Shown here: piece by piece, positions 10,526-21,184 of the stretch
How the letters are laid out: every line of letters begins with the position of its first letter
Position numbering within the stretch: position 1 is the first letter of the stretch
Assembly: GCA_030847615.1 (NCBI GenBank)
Contig: JAUMIR010000001.1
Span: forward strand, 264,305,187-264,369,186
Direction of reading: 5' to 3'
Source: Gambelia wislizenii
Lineage: Eukaryota > Chordata > Lepidosauria > Squamata > Crotaphytidae
Length of the DNA stretch: 64,000 nucleotides
Translations under genes and position numbers: made by a program
Notes under the pieces: generated by a model
The model's input: only the letters and a program-made list of their open reading frames with translations
Databases searched by the model: none
Told to the model about the DNA's origin: nothing

Positions 10526-11554
10526 TACTCATTTTACTGCTAGGATGGAGCCCTGTAGGCTCAAACTCACAACACTGTGGCTGCAGTACCAACATTTAAC
10601 CACTGTGCCACCAGGGCTCCCTAGATTCTGTCTTTGTGGCTTGGAGCAGCTCTATTGGTATGCCATCCATTCCTGGTGATTTATTTCTCCCAAGTGGTCT
10701 GAGTGCAACTTCCACTTCGCTTTCTAAAATTATAGGTTCATCTTCAAATGGTACTTCCTTAAATGAATCTATTATCCTTTTAGCTCTTTTCCTGACATTA
10801 TTGACATGATTTGGTCAGATTTTGCATTATATCCTTTGACTGCTTTTGCCAGATCTCTCCTCACTGTAAATGCCACCCCATTTCTTCTTAGATTTTCATT
10901 TTCTGAGTAAAACATTGTGTAATTATTTGACTCAAAATGTCCCAGTCCTCTCCCCTTTAGCTTGCTCACTCCTAGTATTGCAATGTTTATACCTTCCATT
11001 TCTTGTTTTACTATTTCTAGCTTGCCTTGATTCATGCTCCTCACATTCTATGTCCCTACTATATGTGTTGAGCAGTTTTGGACCTTCTTTTTGCCTCTGA
11101 CCATGTCAACATCCTTTTAGCTTGAGTCCAGTTGCATCATTAGCCACAGAAGTACTTGTAGTTGTCCTCTGCTCTTCTCCAGTAGCTCATTGAGTGCCAT
11201 CCAACCTATGAGTCTCATCTTCTGGCACTATATCTTGTTTTATTTTGGATTGCCTCATCATAGGGTTCCTGGTAAACAATATCCAAAAAGAGGTTTACTA
11301 TACCTTCTTCTGCACAGTACTAAAGTGTTAGCTATGGTACCACTACTGTTTTCTCTGAAAGATCCTCCAACAGTGTTTCCACACACTACTGCTGCTGCCC
11401 AGTAGCTTCTTGGCACATTTAGTCTGGCTCCTCAGCAAAAGCCTATCTGACACGGGAGAGCTTCTCAGAAGCATGGCGGCCTTCAGCATAGGCACAGGAG
11501 TACACAATCCCACCACCACAGAAAGGTAGTGCCATTGATAGGATTATCAGATGC

Positions 11555-11692
11555 TGTAGGCTATATTTCAGAGGAAGGAACTGGCAAAACCGTCTCTAAG
11601 TATTCCTTGCCTAAGAAAACCCTATGAAATTCAAGGGGTTGCCATCACAAGTTGACAGGTGACTTGAAGGCATATATACATACACACTTTAT
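11555..11692 (+). mobile_element. SINE 3' portion with BovB-type tail
   Basis: Ends in GGGGTTGCCATCACAAGTTG followed by GTGACTTGAAGGCAT, a diverged form of the BovB/Sauria SINE tail. It is preceded by the conserved CCTAAGAAAACCCTATGAAA block. The head is not clear. Confidence 0.55.
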
Positions 11693-11700
11693 CCCGAATG

Positions 11701-11924
11701 TTTGTTGTTGTGTGTCTTCAATTAATTTCTGATTTATGCCCACCCTAAGGTGAGCCAATCACAGGGTTTTCTTGGCAAGATTTTGTCTTTGCCTTTCTCT
11801 CAGGCTGAGAGAGTGTGACTTGCCCAAAGCCACCCAGCAGGTTTCCATGGCTGAGCAGAGATTCAAACCCTGGTCTCGAGAGTTGTAGTCCAATGCTCAA
11901 ACCACTACACCATGCTGGCTCTCA
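11701..11924 (-). mobile_element. Sauria-type SINE, near full length
   Basis: In reverse complement it begins GCATGGTGTAGTGGTTTGAG, containing a Pol III A-box (TGGTGTAGTGG). AGGGTTTGAATCTCTGC follows as a B-box-like element, then GGGCAAGTCACACTCTCTCA. The tail is a GTT/ACA repeat. Internal Pol III promoter boxes in a tRNA-derived head are the defining feature of this SINE class. Confidence 0.75.
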
Positions 11925-13085
11925 CCCTGAAAGCACACACCTGAAACCTGTAGATCCAAGAAGATACTACATTCTTTGTTCCTTTCTGCCAAACTTTCTC
12001 TGCAAAGTCAATTCACCTGAACTTTCATTTCAGGGACAAATGAGCAGGACACCAGTGGTGCCATTTGTCTCTTTGTTGGATTTGGGGTTACTTACCTGTT
12101 AGTGAATGATGACTCCTTCCCTTCACTTCTCTCACTACACAGGGATATTTTTTATCTTGCTGTCTTTCCTCCAGAACTCTAAACAAAGTATTTTCTTTTT
12201 TAAAAAAGAAAGAAAAAAGGAGAAATAATTGCATGAGTGATTTCCTCCTCCCAAAGCTAGTTTATAACAACCATGAGGAAATGGAGAAGCTTTTCTTGTT
12301 GATCTTTCTTTGTTTGTTTGGTCTCTGTGCAGCTTCAATAAGTCACCTGAATGTGACAATCAGACCACCCAAGACAGACAAATCAAAGCTAATGACTTCC
12401 TACAATACAAACAAAGCCTGTTTGGAAAGACAGAGTAAAACCTTCCATACTCTTAACACCAATGAATTTGTAATTCAGAGGAAAAATGGGGAAATATGTA
12501 AATCTTGTAGACCAAAGGTTCAGAATCAGTACAGGGCCAGGGTTTCCAGGATGCCTGCAAGCTGACTTTCTGCGCAACCCCTATTATTGCTTCTTTATCC
12601 ACTGGTCACCAAGGCAACAGCCACTTCCTTCCCCTCTCCACTGCCTGGATGAAACGCAGAAAGTACATTATCCATGAAATCAATCAAATAAAATGTATAT
12701 AAATTTTCCTCATTAAAAAAAAAATAGAATGTGAAATGCTTGCATCTTCATTTTAAACTTTGCAGGAGTTTTGTGTACATAATTCTACTCTGCCTGAGGT
12801 CCGGTTCAGAGTATCCATTTGGGAGTTTAGTGGTAGGAAGGTGAAACTTTGTTTCTCCTGGCCAATCAATGTCCTCCTTTTTCCTCTTTTCTATTTATTT
12901 ATTTTTTAAAAAATAATCTCCTTTCTTCTTTTTTTGGCAATGAGATATGCAAGTAGCAGAACTGAGCCAAGTTCCCCTTATTGGACTACACCACGCAGAA
13001 TCCCACAGCCGAGCACTGTCAAACAACACCCCAACACATCCGAAACACTGGTTTCAGGGGAATCTCAGAGGGTGTCAACAGCTTA
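11925..13085. other. No gene confirmed; one signal-peptide-like reading frame
   Basis: No repeat was recognised. A plus-strand frame at 12281-12565 begins MEKLFLLIFLCLFGLCAAS, which looks like a signal peptide, but no protein family was recognised downstream. The same stretch contains a pyrimidine-rich tract ending TGTGCAG at about 12331, which could act as a splice acceptor. Support is too weak to call a gene. Confidence 0.4.
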
Positions 13086-13091
13086 ATGGTA

Positions 13092-13575
13092 CAGGTATAC
13101 ATCAGTTAACAAAGCAGATGTGTTCCTTTAAAAAAAAATCTTAGCATAAAACTCATGATAAAGGACAACAACATAAATTAATTAAACATATACAACATAT
13201 AGGATACATATACAGAACATAATAAACAAACATATTAAAATAATTACACATAAACTAAGACAAATAAACACATTATCAATAACACAAATATTGAGCTTCT
13301 CACACGTTGAGTGATCAGCTACAAAGGGTAAGTCCTTATATGAATATTTCAAACCTTTCTCTAATTCAGATTAATATTCCGCCACATGAGATCATACGCA
13401 TTTTGACAGAGTGGCTTAATTCTTCCTAGTTTGGAGTTTATGTTATAAATATTATTCATTGTCTTTATTATTTATCTTTCCCTTTTTTTCCCATTACTTC
13501 CTAACAAAAGCAGATGTGTTCCTGGACATTACTTCTTTAACAGAAACTTTGATACCAGGGAAGAAATAACATGGA
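13092..13575. repeat. AT-rich unassigned repeat with internal direct repeat
   Basis: AACAAAGCAGATGTGTTCCT near 13110 recurs as ACAAAAGCAGATGTGTTCCT near 13505, flanking about 380 bp of very AT-rich sequence. The outer sequence resembles a dispersed repeat, possibly an element internally replaced by AT-rich DNA. Confidence 0.35.
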
Positions 13576-13782
13576 AAGAATAGGGATAGGTTCCTACACC
13601 AGAAAAAGAAAAGAAGTTCAGCATGTTCCAACAAACCTTTATTCCAAACAACTGGGTCAGGTAAGCCTTGCATAAGTAAACAAAAACATTTGGAACTTCT
13701 AGCAACCACTTGAAGACTTCTTGAAAAATGTATACAGGGATGATATTTTCTTTCCCCGTGCTCCACTTATGGTAGCCAAGCT

Positions 13783-13960
13783 TATAGATCTATACTTTTA
13801 AAACATGCTGGGAAGAGCTGGCAAGGCAGGCTTATTTACTCTCCCTTTTCTATCTGTTTTGCGGTTCACCCCTGCTTAGTAAGGGATTCTGGAGGCAGCT
13901 GCTGTTTACCTTGCCTGTTGTAAGTAGACCCACATAGCTACAGTAAGATGCAGGAGAGTA
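13783..13960 (+). repeat. Dispersed repeat E, copy 1
   Basis: Shares with 23515-23665 the order TAGATCTATAC..., TCTGTTTTG, GCTTAGTAAGGGATTCTGGAG, GCAGCTG, and a CATAGCTA segment. No TIR or coding content was seen. Confidence 0.45.
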
Positions 13961-14208
13961 GAATCCCAGTCTTATCTGGTTCAAGCCTTGTTTATTGCAT
14001 TGTTTACCACAGACAAGCTGCTGCAACCCAACACCAAAAGTCTGTCTTTCTCCAGCCCTCTTTCATCATCCTCACAATACTGAGGCTGCTAAAAAAAAAA
14101 AAAAAAAAATCAGAGAAGGAGAAAAAGTAAGGGACTTGATGGGTATAAAAAGACTTTGTAAAAAGGAGCTATGTTGTCAGAGGCTTTGTTAACTGAGATA
14201 TGCCTGTA

Positions 14209-14441
14209 CAGTTGGCCCTCCGTATCCATGGATCTTACATCCACAGATTCTACCATCCATGGCTTGAAAATATTCCCCCAAAAATAAATTCCAAGAAGTA
14301 AACCTTGATTTTTCTATTGTATATAAGGGACGCCATCTTACTGTGCCATTGTCTATAATAGGACTTGAGTATCCATGGATTTTGGTATCCATGCAGGATC
14401 CAGGAACCAAACGGATACCAGAGGATACCAAGGGCTCACTG
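14209..14441. mobile_element. Tigger-type miniature element
   Basis: Begins CAGTTGGCCCTCCGTATCCA after a TA (14207-14208) and ends CCAAGGGCTCACTG before a TA (14442-14443). Subterminal ATCCATGGAT blocks are inverted relative to each other. A related copy lies at 57719-57944. No transposase frame was seen. Confidence 0.75.
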
Positions 14442-14724
14442 TATTTCATACAAGGAGCCTGCATTGAGGAAAGTATTACACTCTGTTCTTCCCACATCAT
14501 ACCCCAATCAAACATCTTCTACCAGGTACTGCTTTTAAAGAAGGAGAAAGAAAAACACAAATCTTCTCCCCCATTTCTAGTCCTGTACTAAGATTAGCAG
14601 GGAAAATGTTTTACCCACAGCCCCAAAGAGGAAGTTCTGGAAGAATTATGAACTATGAAATCAAGTATCCTCAAAACTTAAGCCCAAGTTTTGTCCTGTT
14701 TGATGTTGACATTCATGCTACATA

Positions 14725-14872
14725 GTTATAGCACTATGATTCCACTTTAACTGCCATGGCTGCATCCCATGGAATCCTGGGATTGATAGTTTAGCCAGAG
14801 GCACCAGGGAAGCTCTCAGGCTGAGGATTAAGGGGTTCATAATGCTGTAGCTGTGCAGTGTGAAAGGGTCCC
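14725..14872. mobile_element. Family C miniature element
   Basis: Carries the family C phrases TTATAGCACTATGATTCCAC, CATGGAATCCTGGGATT and a GTGTGAAAGGGTCCC end. Similar segments are at 41549-42080, 55940-56105 and 56383-56604. Confidence 0.6.
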
Positions 14873-15079
14873 AGGAGACACCCAGCTATTTTATTCTAAT
14901 CCAGAACCATGAAGCAAGTCATATTATTACATACCCTGGCCTGAGTAAGCTTATTATTACCACCATTGTCGTTGTTACTGCTTCTGCTGTTCAATACAAA
15001 TGTGTTACCCTAAATGTTCAGGGGTCTTAAGGACCCTCTAAATATCAATATTAATTTGGGGAATTAATATACAGTACTC

Positions 15080-16435
15080 AGCTTGGCAATACAAGAGGAG
15101 GGCAACAAAGCAGGACCTTTTAACCTATGGAGAACAGGAGAGGTCCCAACAGACTGGAGAAGGGCAAATGTTGTCCCCATCTTTAAAAGTGGAGGGAGAA
15201 GACCTAAATAATTACTGCCTAGTCATCCTGACATCAATACTAAGAAAGATTCTAGAGCAGATCATTAAACAGACAGTACATAAGCACTTAGAAAGGAATG
15301 TTGTGATCACTAAAAGTCAACATGGATTTTTGAAAAACAAGTCATGCCAGACTAATTTTATCTCTTTTTTTTATAGAGTTACATACTTGGTAGATGGTTT
15401 TGTAGTTGGTTGATGGGCTGAATCCAAAGGGTAGTCACCAATGGCTCCTCTTCATCCTGAAGAGAAGTGACCAGCGGGGTGCCACAGGATTCTGTCCTGG
15501 GCCTAGTGCTATTTACCATCTTTATCAATGACTTGGATGAGGAAATAGAGGGCGTGCTTATCAAATTTGCAGATGACACCAAATTAGGAGGGGTAGCTGA
15601 TACCTCAGAGGACAGGATCAGAATTCAAAATGACCTGAACAGATTAGAAAGCTGGGCCCAAACTAACAAAATGAATTTCAACAGGGAAAAATGTAGGATA
15701 CTACACTTGGACAGTAAAAATGAAATGCACAGATACTGGAAGGGTGACACCTGGCTTGATGGCAGTACATGCAAAAGAGATCTAGGAGTCTTAGTGGACC
15801 ACAAGCTGAACATGAGTCAGCAGTGTGACACAGCAACTAAAAAAGCCAATGCAATTCTAGGCTGCATCAATACGACTACAGCATCTAGATCGAGGGAAGT
15901 AATAGTGCCACTCTATTCTGCTTTGGTCAGACCTCACCTGGAATACTGTGTCCAGTTCTGGGCACCACAATTCAGGAAGGATATTGAGAAGCTGGAACGT
16001 GGTCAGAGGAGGATGACCAGGATGGTGGGAGGTCTAGAAGCCATGCCCTATGAGGAGCGGCTTAGGGAGCTGGGTATGTTTAGCCTGGGGAACAGAAGGT
16101 TAAGAGGGGACATGATAGCGCATGTTTAAATATTTGTAGAGATGTCAAAGTGAGGATGAAGCAAGCTTGTTTTCTGCTGCTCCAGAGACAAGGACATGGA
16201 GCAGTGGACTCAAACTACAGGAAAAGAGATTCCACCTAAACATTAGGAAGAACTTCCTGACAGTAAGAGCTGTTCGGCAGTGGAATATACTGCCATATAG
16301 TATGGTGGAGTCTCCTCCTTTGGAGGTTTTTAAGCAGAGGCTGGATGGTCATCTGCCAGGAATTCTTTGATCGTTTGTTTCTGCATGGCAGGGGATTGGA
16401 CTTGTGGTCTCTTCCAACTCTATGATACTATGATT
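15080..16435 (+). mobile_element. CR1 LINE, 5'-truncated, with reverse transcriptase fragments
   Basis: Three plus-strand segments of one CR1 reverse transcriptase. 15168-15355 holds the fingers region (LEQIIKQTVHKHLE, SQHGFLKNKSCQTN). 15467-16129 holds [45 protein letters not shown] and [16 protein letters not shown]. 16167-16370 holds the C-terminus (FKQRLDGHLP). The 3' end has the CR1 hallmark CTCTTCCAACTCTATGATAC. About 60 codons including the first catalytic aspartate motif (the DFSKAFD region) are missing between 15370 and 15465, and the segments are in different frames, so it is dead. Confidence 0.9.
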
Positions 16436-16454
16436 TTAAGCTAGATAGTACAAT

Positions 16455-17179
16455 TAATTGATCTTTACTCAAGAAATAATAATAACACCATTCACCCAGA
16501 CACTCAGGCTTCAAGCAATCACATACGGCTAGCAAATAAAGTAGGAAGGATTGGGCTAGAGAAATAGAGTAAGGGGTTGTTTTCAGGTGATACTGTACCA
16601 ATCAGAGGAGTTTCGTTTGTAGAGAAAACCAGCAGAGCAGGGGTTCCTGAAGCAGAAATGGCTACATAGTCTGATGTGGAGTTGAGAGGAAGCTGAACTG
16701 TGCATACTTGAGTGGGGTTTTGAAGGGGTTTTTATATCCAAAAATTCCCTTCAGGGGATAGGATTTAGAGTAAAAGACAATACTTCTTGGAGGTTCTCAA
16801 GATAAAACAATAGACACTCCAGATATGTTAATGACACTTAATGTGCCTATACTTTGGCACCGAATGTGGGGAGCAACCCTCTTTATTTGGGGGAAGGTAG
16901 AGGTAAGATAGCTCTTTACAAACTTGCGTACCTCAGCTTAGGTTGATGGGGTTAGCCAGATGTACAGGCATGAAGTTGCCCTGTGGTTCCCTTTCTTTGG
17001 AATTTGGGCTGGCACTTCTTTAGTGTATACCTGACTGAGTCTCAGTGCTAGTCTTTAGGATTCCTGGGTTTGGGGAGTCCCTGGTTTACTGGCCACACTT
17101 CTTGGAAGGCCACAGTTGACCAAATTATTAAATATTTCCAATTACAGTTATGGGACAGGGGGTGTCAGGGCAGGTAACA
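16455..17179 (-). mobile_element. Partial LTR, same family as the solo LTR at 29577
   Basis: The plus-strand right end reads GGTGTCAGGGCAGGTAACA, matching the end of the LTR at 29577-30486, and ACACTCAGGCTTCAAGCA near 16500 matches 29799-29815. The portion corresponding to the LTR 3' end is missing where it abuts the CR1 tail. No coding sequence is present. Confidence 0.6.
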
Positions 17180-17700
17180 AATGAAATAGAGCTGATATAT
17201 CTACCGTAATGTACATACCATATATTCAAATCAAGCCCCTTTTGCCTTTCTCCTTTTTCTTTTTTTAACAAAAAGACAAAAAACAAAGTCAGTGCTCAAA
17301 ACTGAATTGGTGGCAAACTCTGTGTATTTCTGTCCTCTGCTTAATTCCACCTACTAAAGATGAAATCAAAGGCAAGAGGACATCATATTAGGTGTTTTGC
17401 CACATAATTGTGTGAAAAGCTGAGTCATGCCAGACGGACATGACTGGGATATTTTGCAGCACTATAAACTTTAGCTGAGTATTTATATGTATCACTCCTC
17501 AGTGGCATTTCTATCGCCTCCCATGGCTATGGCTGATGAGTCACTGGCTCACCAAAACTTGTGATGTGAGGTGCTGTTTATGCTAACATCTTGATTCTAC
17601 GTTTAAAAAAACAACACTTATATTTCTGTAAGCAACTAGTCCAACAAATAACACTGGCTATTTAAGTTCTCTCAGTTCGGAGTGCCATACAGAATGTTGG
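17180..17700. other. No gene recognised
   Basis: AT-rich sequence without a recognised repeat or exon. Confidence 0.45.
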
Positions 17701-17702
17701 AG

Positions 17703-17910
17703 ATGATGATGATGATGATGATGATGATTTCTTACCCACCTCTCCCTATGGATCAAGGTGGGGAAGAACACATTAACACATAAACATAACATTGGTTAAA
17801 AGCACATATCAATTAAAAACTTATATCAATTTTAAAAAAAACAAGTAAAACCAAGACATTTTAAAACAATCTATACACAATTTAAAATTCATACTTTAAA
17901 ATCATTTGGA
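17703..17910 (-). mobile_element. LINE/SINE 3' tail with (GAT)n microsatellite
   Basis: A (GAT)n run at 17703-17728 is followed on the plus strand by TTACCCACCTCTCCCTATGG and an A-rich stretch. This is the reverse complement of the L2/CR1-like tail pattern also seen at 3930, 20958, 48165, 57218 and 58398. Confidence 0.5.
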
Positions 17911-17915
17911 TGGGC

Positions 17916-18090
17916 CTGCCAGAGTTGTAGCAGTGAGTCCTGGGTTCAAATCTCTACACTGCCACATCACTTACTAGTGAACTCCAGATGTTCCTTTTCT
18001 CTCAGCTAGCCTATCTACCTTCCCAGGGTTGTGGTAAAGATACACACATTGAGTACACCTTTCCCTGGGGTATAGCATCTGCAGTGAAAA
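17916..18090 (+). mobile_element. Probable tRNA-derived SINE fragment
   Basis: GTCCTGGGTTCAAATCTCTA resembles a B-box region. It is followed by ACTTACTAGTGA and CCTTCCCAGGGTTGTGGTAA, phrases typical of reptilian tRNA SINEs. Diverged. Confidence 0.4.
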
Positions 18091-18164
18091 GTCCTGCCTT
18101 ACTAGAGGGAAGGCGCGCTACCTGAAAAGGAAGCCCTCACATTTATAACAGCCTTCTGCAATCT

Positions 18165-18255
18165 GGTGCCTTCCAGAGCTGTTGTACTACAACTCCTGTC
18201 ATCAGCCAGCAGGTGGCATCAAGTGTATTGGCTGGGAGTATTGGCAATTGTAGAC
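18165..18255. mobile_element. Short foldback miniature element
   Basis: GTTGTACTACAACTCCTGTC and CAATTGTAGACCAG bracket a CAGCCAGCAGG / GGCTGGGAG core, a common reptilian hAT-like miniature pattern. A fragment of the same type is near 45405-45465. Confidence 0.4.
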
Positions 18256-18759
18256 CAGTGCAACTTAAGTGTGCCAGGGTGGGGAAAGTTGGCTTCCTGT
18301 ACTGTAATATTTTGTGTATGCCACTTAGGGGGAGGGGTCCTTCTGGATTAAAAGCAGGATCCAAAATCAGAACAAAATAAATCCTCAGGGGAACAGCTGG
18401 ATCCTACTGCTGTGGTGGCAATTTCCCCATTAAATCTCTCCCCATCATGATTGTGATCTTGCTGCCTTGGAAATCTCTTCTTTGAAGCTACTGAGAGTGT
18501 CCACATTTTATCTTACTAGCTGGAAAAGAAACCAAGGGAATCTCAGGCCTAAACCCTGTTATTAGTCCAGAGTAGAGCAGACCTATTGAATCAATAGGGC
18601 ATACCTAGGTGTTGACCCACCATTCAACAACATATTGAATGAGGGCTTGTCTATGCTTACTTTTAAAAAATCCATACTCACCCTGTAGTCAGTCACTGTG
18701 ATCAGTTCACATGACATTTTGGAAAATTCACAGGGAATCCGCAGTGAATGCGCTTCAAA

Positions 18760-19325
18760 GGACTTTATCATTAACATTCTTTTGCCAGCATATTTTGTGG
18801 CGTTTTTATCCTGGCAAAAGAACTCCCCACCAGACCTACCTTGAGCAGTGTTAAAGAGGCAGCGCCAGCATAAACAGAGCACAAACAGAGCTCCATTTAC
18901 TTCCAGGTTCAAGATCTTGGCGATTCTCACAAGAAGACACGAGTGTAGTAAATTTGAAAAATAAACAAAAATACAGACACAAAACAGACACATAAGCACA
19001 GACACACACTTTAAAACTAAAAAGTGAACCAGGGAGGTTCATACAAAAAGTGTAGAGTACCTGGTTTTTGCAATCTCACCTGGAAGTGTGCAGCCCATTG
19101 ATGTTGTATTCACGTGATCATGATGGTGCAAGGTTTCAAACACCAGCAACACTGGCAAAACAATGCCAGGGAGATCTACCGTATTGACGACTTGGGCCAT
19201 CAATAAAAAGGAACATCTTTTTAATTATACAAGATTGCAAAAGGATGGTGACATTTGATATGTCCGCCCTTTTGCATTAATTAGGGATCGGTAAGATGCC
19301 GTATTTGCTGTGTCTGATAAAGTCC
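18760..19325 (+). mobile_element. Family B miniature transposon, copy 1
   Basis: Left end GGACTTTATCA (18760-18770) and right end TGTCTGATAAAGTCC (19311-19325) are inverted. The interior shares TTCTTTTGCCAGCAT, a CACACTTTAAAACT block, CACCTGGAAGTG, CCCATTGATG and GGGCCATCAATAAAAAG with the copy at 37537-38105. About 566 bp, with no transposase. Confidence 0.7.
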
Positions 19326-19581
19326 AAGGGTTTTAATCCACTTTTTAAAAACTTACCGGTACCTTTTACCCCAGGCTTTCCCCCAAAAAAAGATAACCCT
19401 GTGTGTGGCCAGCACTTAAAGGTGGCTTTGATGTGAACCTAAGGGTGGGATGAGTTTTTAGTGGGCAAGACTGGCTGGTTCCGGCAAGTGTGGTATGTGT
19501 CACCATGTTGTTGTTGTTTTACTTCAGCACCAGACACCACAAAGCCAAGCTGATCCCCTCCATCAGCCTTGTGTCACCCCC

Positions 19582-20597
19582 TTTTTCTCTCTGGTTTTTC
19601 TTTGCAAACGAAGATTCAGGAAGGACTCATCCCGCGCTTTCTGCAAGTGTGCTGATGACTAAAAAGGCCAATCCGAGATAAACAAGTCCAGTTGCAGAAA
19701 GCACAACAGAAGGTCTCCTTGGGTGATGTTTCTGGGTTGTGATTCTTTCTGCGTTGTCATTTCTCTTCAAGACTTGTTTGGCGTGAGTTCTCAAATAAGG
19801 CTGCAGCACTATGGATAGTGCGTCTCCATGCCTCCCGATGTGAGGCCAGGGCGGACCATTGTTGGTGAACAATTTGGCTGAGATGTTGCTTCAGGGAGTC
19901 CTTGTATCACTTTTTTGGAGCACCCCTCTTACGCTGACCCGTGGCGAGTTCACCGTAGAGTACTATTTTTGGGAGGCGATGGTCCCCCATCCTAGAAACG
20001 CACCCTGCCCAGTGCAGCTGTGTTCTCAATATCATGGCCTCAATGCTGGTGATCCCTGCTTGCTCAAGGACAGCAACATTTGTCACATAGTCAGTCCAGT
20101 GTATATTTAGGACTGTGTGTATACAGCGCTGATGAAAGCGTTCGAGGAGTCGTAAGTGGTGGCAGTAGGTGACCCATGTTTCAGGTCCATAAAGGAGAAT
20201 AGACAGTACAATGGCTCTATATACATTGATTTTTATGCCTCGCCTCAGGTGTTTTTTACTCCAGACTCTTTTGTAAAGTCTTCCAAATGCGCTATATGCC
20301 TTTGCTAATCTGTGATCGATCTCTTTGTCAATCTTGGCATCTGAGGAGATGATGCTTCCCAGGTAGGTGAACTGCTGAATGGACTAAAGCACAGATTTGC
20401 CTATGGCAATGTGGGGATGGTGGTGTTTGTCCTGTGGTGCAGGCTGGTAAAGAACTTCCATTTTCTTCAGGTTGACTTCTAGCCCAAACAGCTCTGCAGC
20501 TGTTGTGAAGCAGGATGTTAGGCGCTGCAGAGCTGCTTCTGTGTGGGCAACAAGGGCAGCAGCATCAGCGAAGAGCAACTCACGGACTAGATAGTTT
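19582..20597 (-). mobile_element. Non-LTR retrotransposon (FADA type), copy A, truncated
   Basis: Close relative of the copy at 31619-33120. The minus-strand frame at 20578-20384 contains LFADAAALVAHTEAALQRL, GLEVNLKKMEVLYQPAP and HPHIAIGKSVL, around the reverse transcriptase active site. The second catalytic aspartate of the usual FADD is alanine. The rest toward 19627 is frameshifted. It is truncated at about 20597, just upstream of the active-site motif. The clade was not assigned; the layout is RTE-like. Confidence 0.75.
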
Positions 20598-20956
20598 CAC
20601 TAATGCGAAGGTCCACATGCCTACATTCAGGGCAGGAAAAAAACGTGACTCAAGGCTGATGGGGGAGATGGAGGAGGAAAGAAGAGGGTAGCCTGATCTA
20701 CCCCCTCACCATTGATCTCATGGCTGAACATGTTAAAAAACATAAATAAAATAAAATTTCATTTTTCCTTTCTCCCTCCCTCCCTCTCTCTCTTTGTATG
20801 TGTGTATACATTTGAAGTTCCCTCCCTCACTGGGCTGCGGAAGGGCAAAGGGGATTGGATGGGGGAGGCATCCAATTAGAGTGGATCCAACAGATTGAAC
20901 AGCAAACAATAAGGGCTATTGGTTGATAGGTCAATGCATGCTTGCTGGGAAGGGGG

Positions 20957-20957
<1 letters not shown>
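20598..20957. other. No gene recognised; short CT-rich run
   Basis: A (CTCC)n/(CT)n run lies at about 20768-20795. Otherwise nothing was identified. Confidence 0.45.
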
Positions 20958-20987
<30 letters not shown>

Positions 20988-21180
20988 TATTATTATTATT
21001 ATTATTATTTTAACCCACCCCTCTGCTCAACAACTGGGGCAGCGTACAACAGGATTAAAACAATAGCAAGTTAAAAAAAATCCTTCCCAATCCTAACCCT
21101 CCCAGCCCTTAAAACTAAATTAAACTAGTGGAGAATTAAAACAAACATAAAGTACAATACAATATACAAATTACGACAAA
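20958..21180 (-). mobile_element. L2/CR1-like LINE 3' tail with (AAT)n(ATT)n
   Basis: The palindromic microsatellite (AAT)n then (TTA)n at 20958-21010 is followed by CCCACCCCTCTGCTCAACAA and GGGGCAGCGTACAACAGGAT. This is the same 3' UTR arrangement as at 3930-4020. Confidence 0.65.
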
Positions 21181-21184
21181 AAAA

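Larger units (their letters stand above)
9722..10622 (-). mobile_element. tRNA-headed SINE, split by a Tigger-type element
   Basis: The right part (10530-10622) is the reverse complement of a SINE head beginning GGGAGCCCTGGTGGCACAGT, with an A-box-like segment and GTTGTGAGTTTGAGCC as a B-box-like segment. The left part (9722-9805) is its body and tail (AGCGGTATAGAAATATAAAT). The element at 9808-10525 interrupts it, and the SINE itself lies within BovB. Confidence 0.65.
6612..11530 (-). mobile_element. BovB (RTE-clade) LINE, decayed and multiply interrupted
   Basis: One minus-strand BovB copy broken by later insertions. The endonuclease N-terminus is at 10772-11044 (MNQGKLEIVKQEMEGINIAI, then NLRRNGVAFTVRRDL). 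The reverse transcriptase palm is at 9238-9441 (FIDYSKVFDCVYHEKL, then MGVPQHLIVLMRNPYSEQEA). The C-terminus runs through 7249-7150 (RRIDSLEKTTILGKVEG) and 6735-6640 (DRVTWRSLIHRVAVS). The 3' end at about 6612-6660 matches the BovB tail shared with Sauria SINEs. Interruptions are at 6735-7132, 7274-8448, 8655-8808 and 9722-10622. The catalytic YADD site (about 9075-9095) reads stop-A-D-N, so the copy is dead. The 5' part (11100-11530) is assigned with less certainty. Confidence 0.85.

Noticed and set aside
11701..11924. Possible tRNA gene (A-box and B-box present)
   Set aside because: The boxes belong to the tRNA-derived head of a Sauria SINE; no complete cloverleaf.
12135..12359. Minus-strand frame overlapping the orphan signal-peptide-like frame
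   Set aside because: Antisense of AT-rich sequence, no conserved feature.
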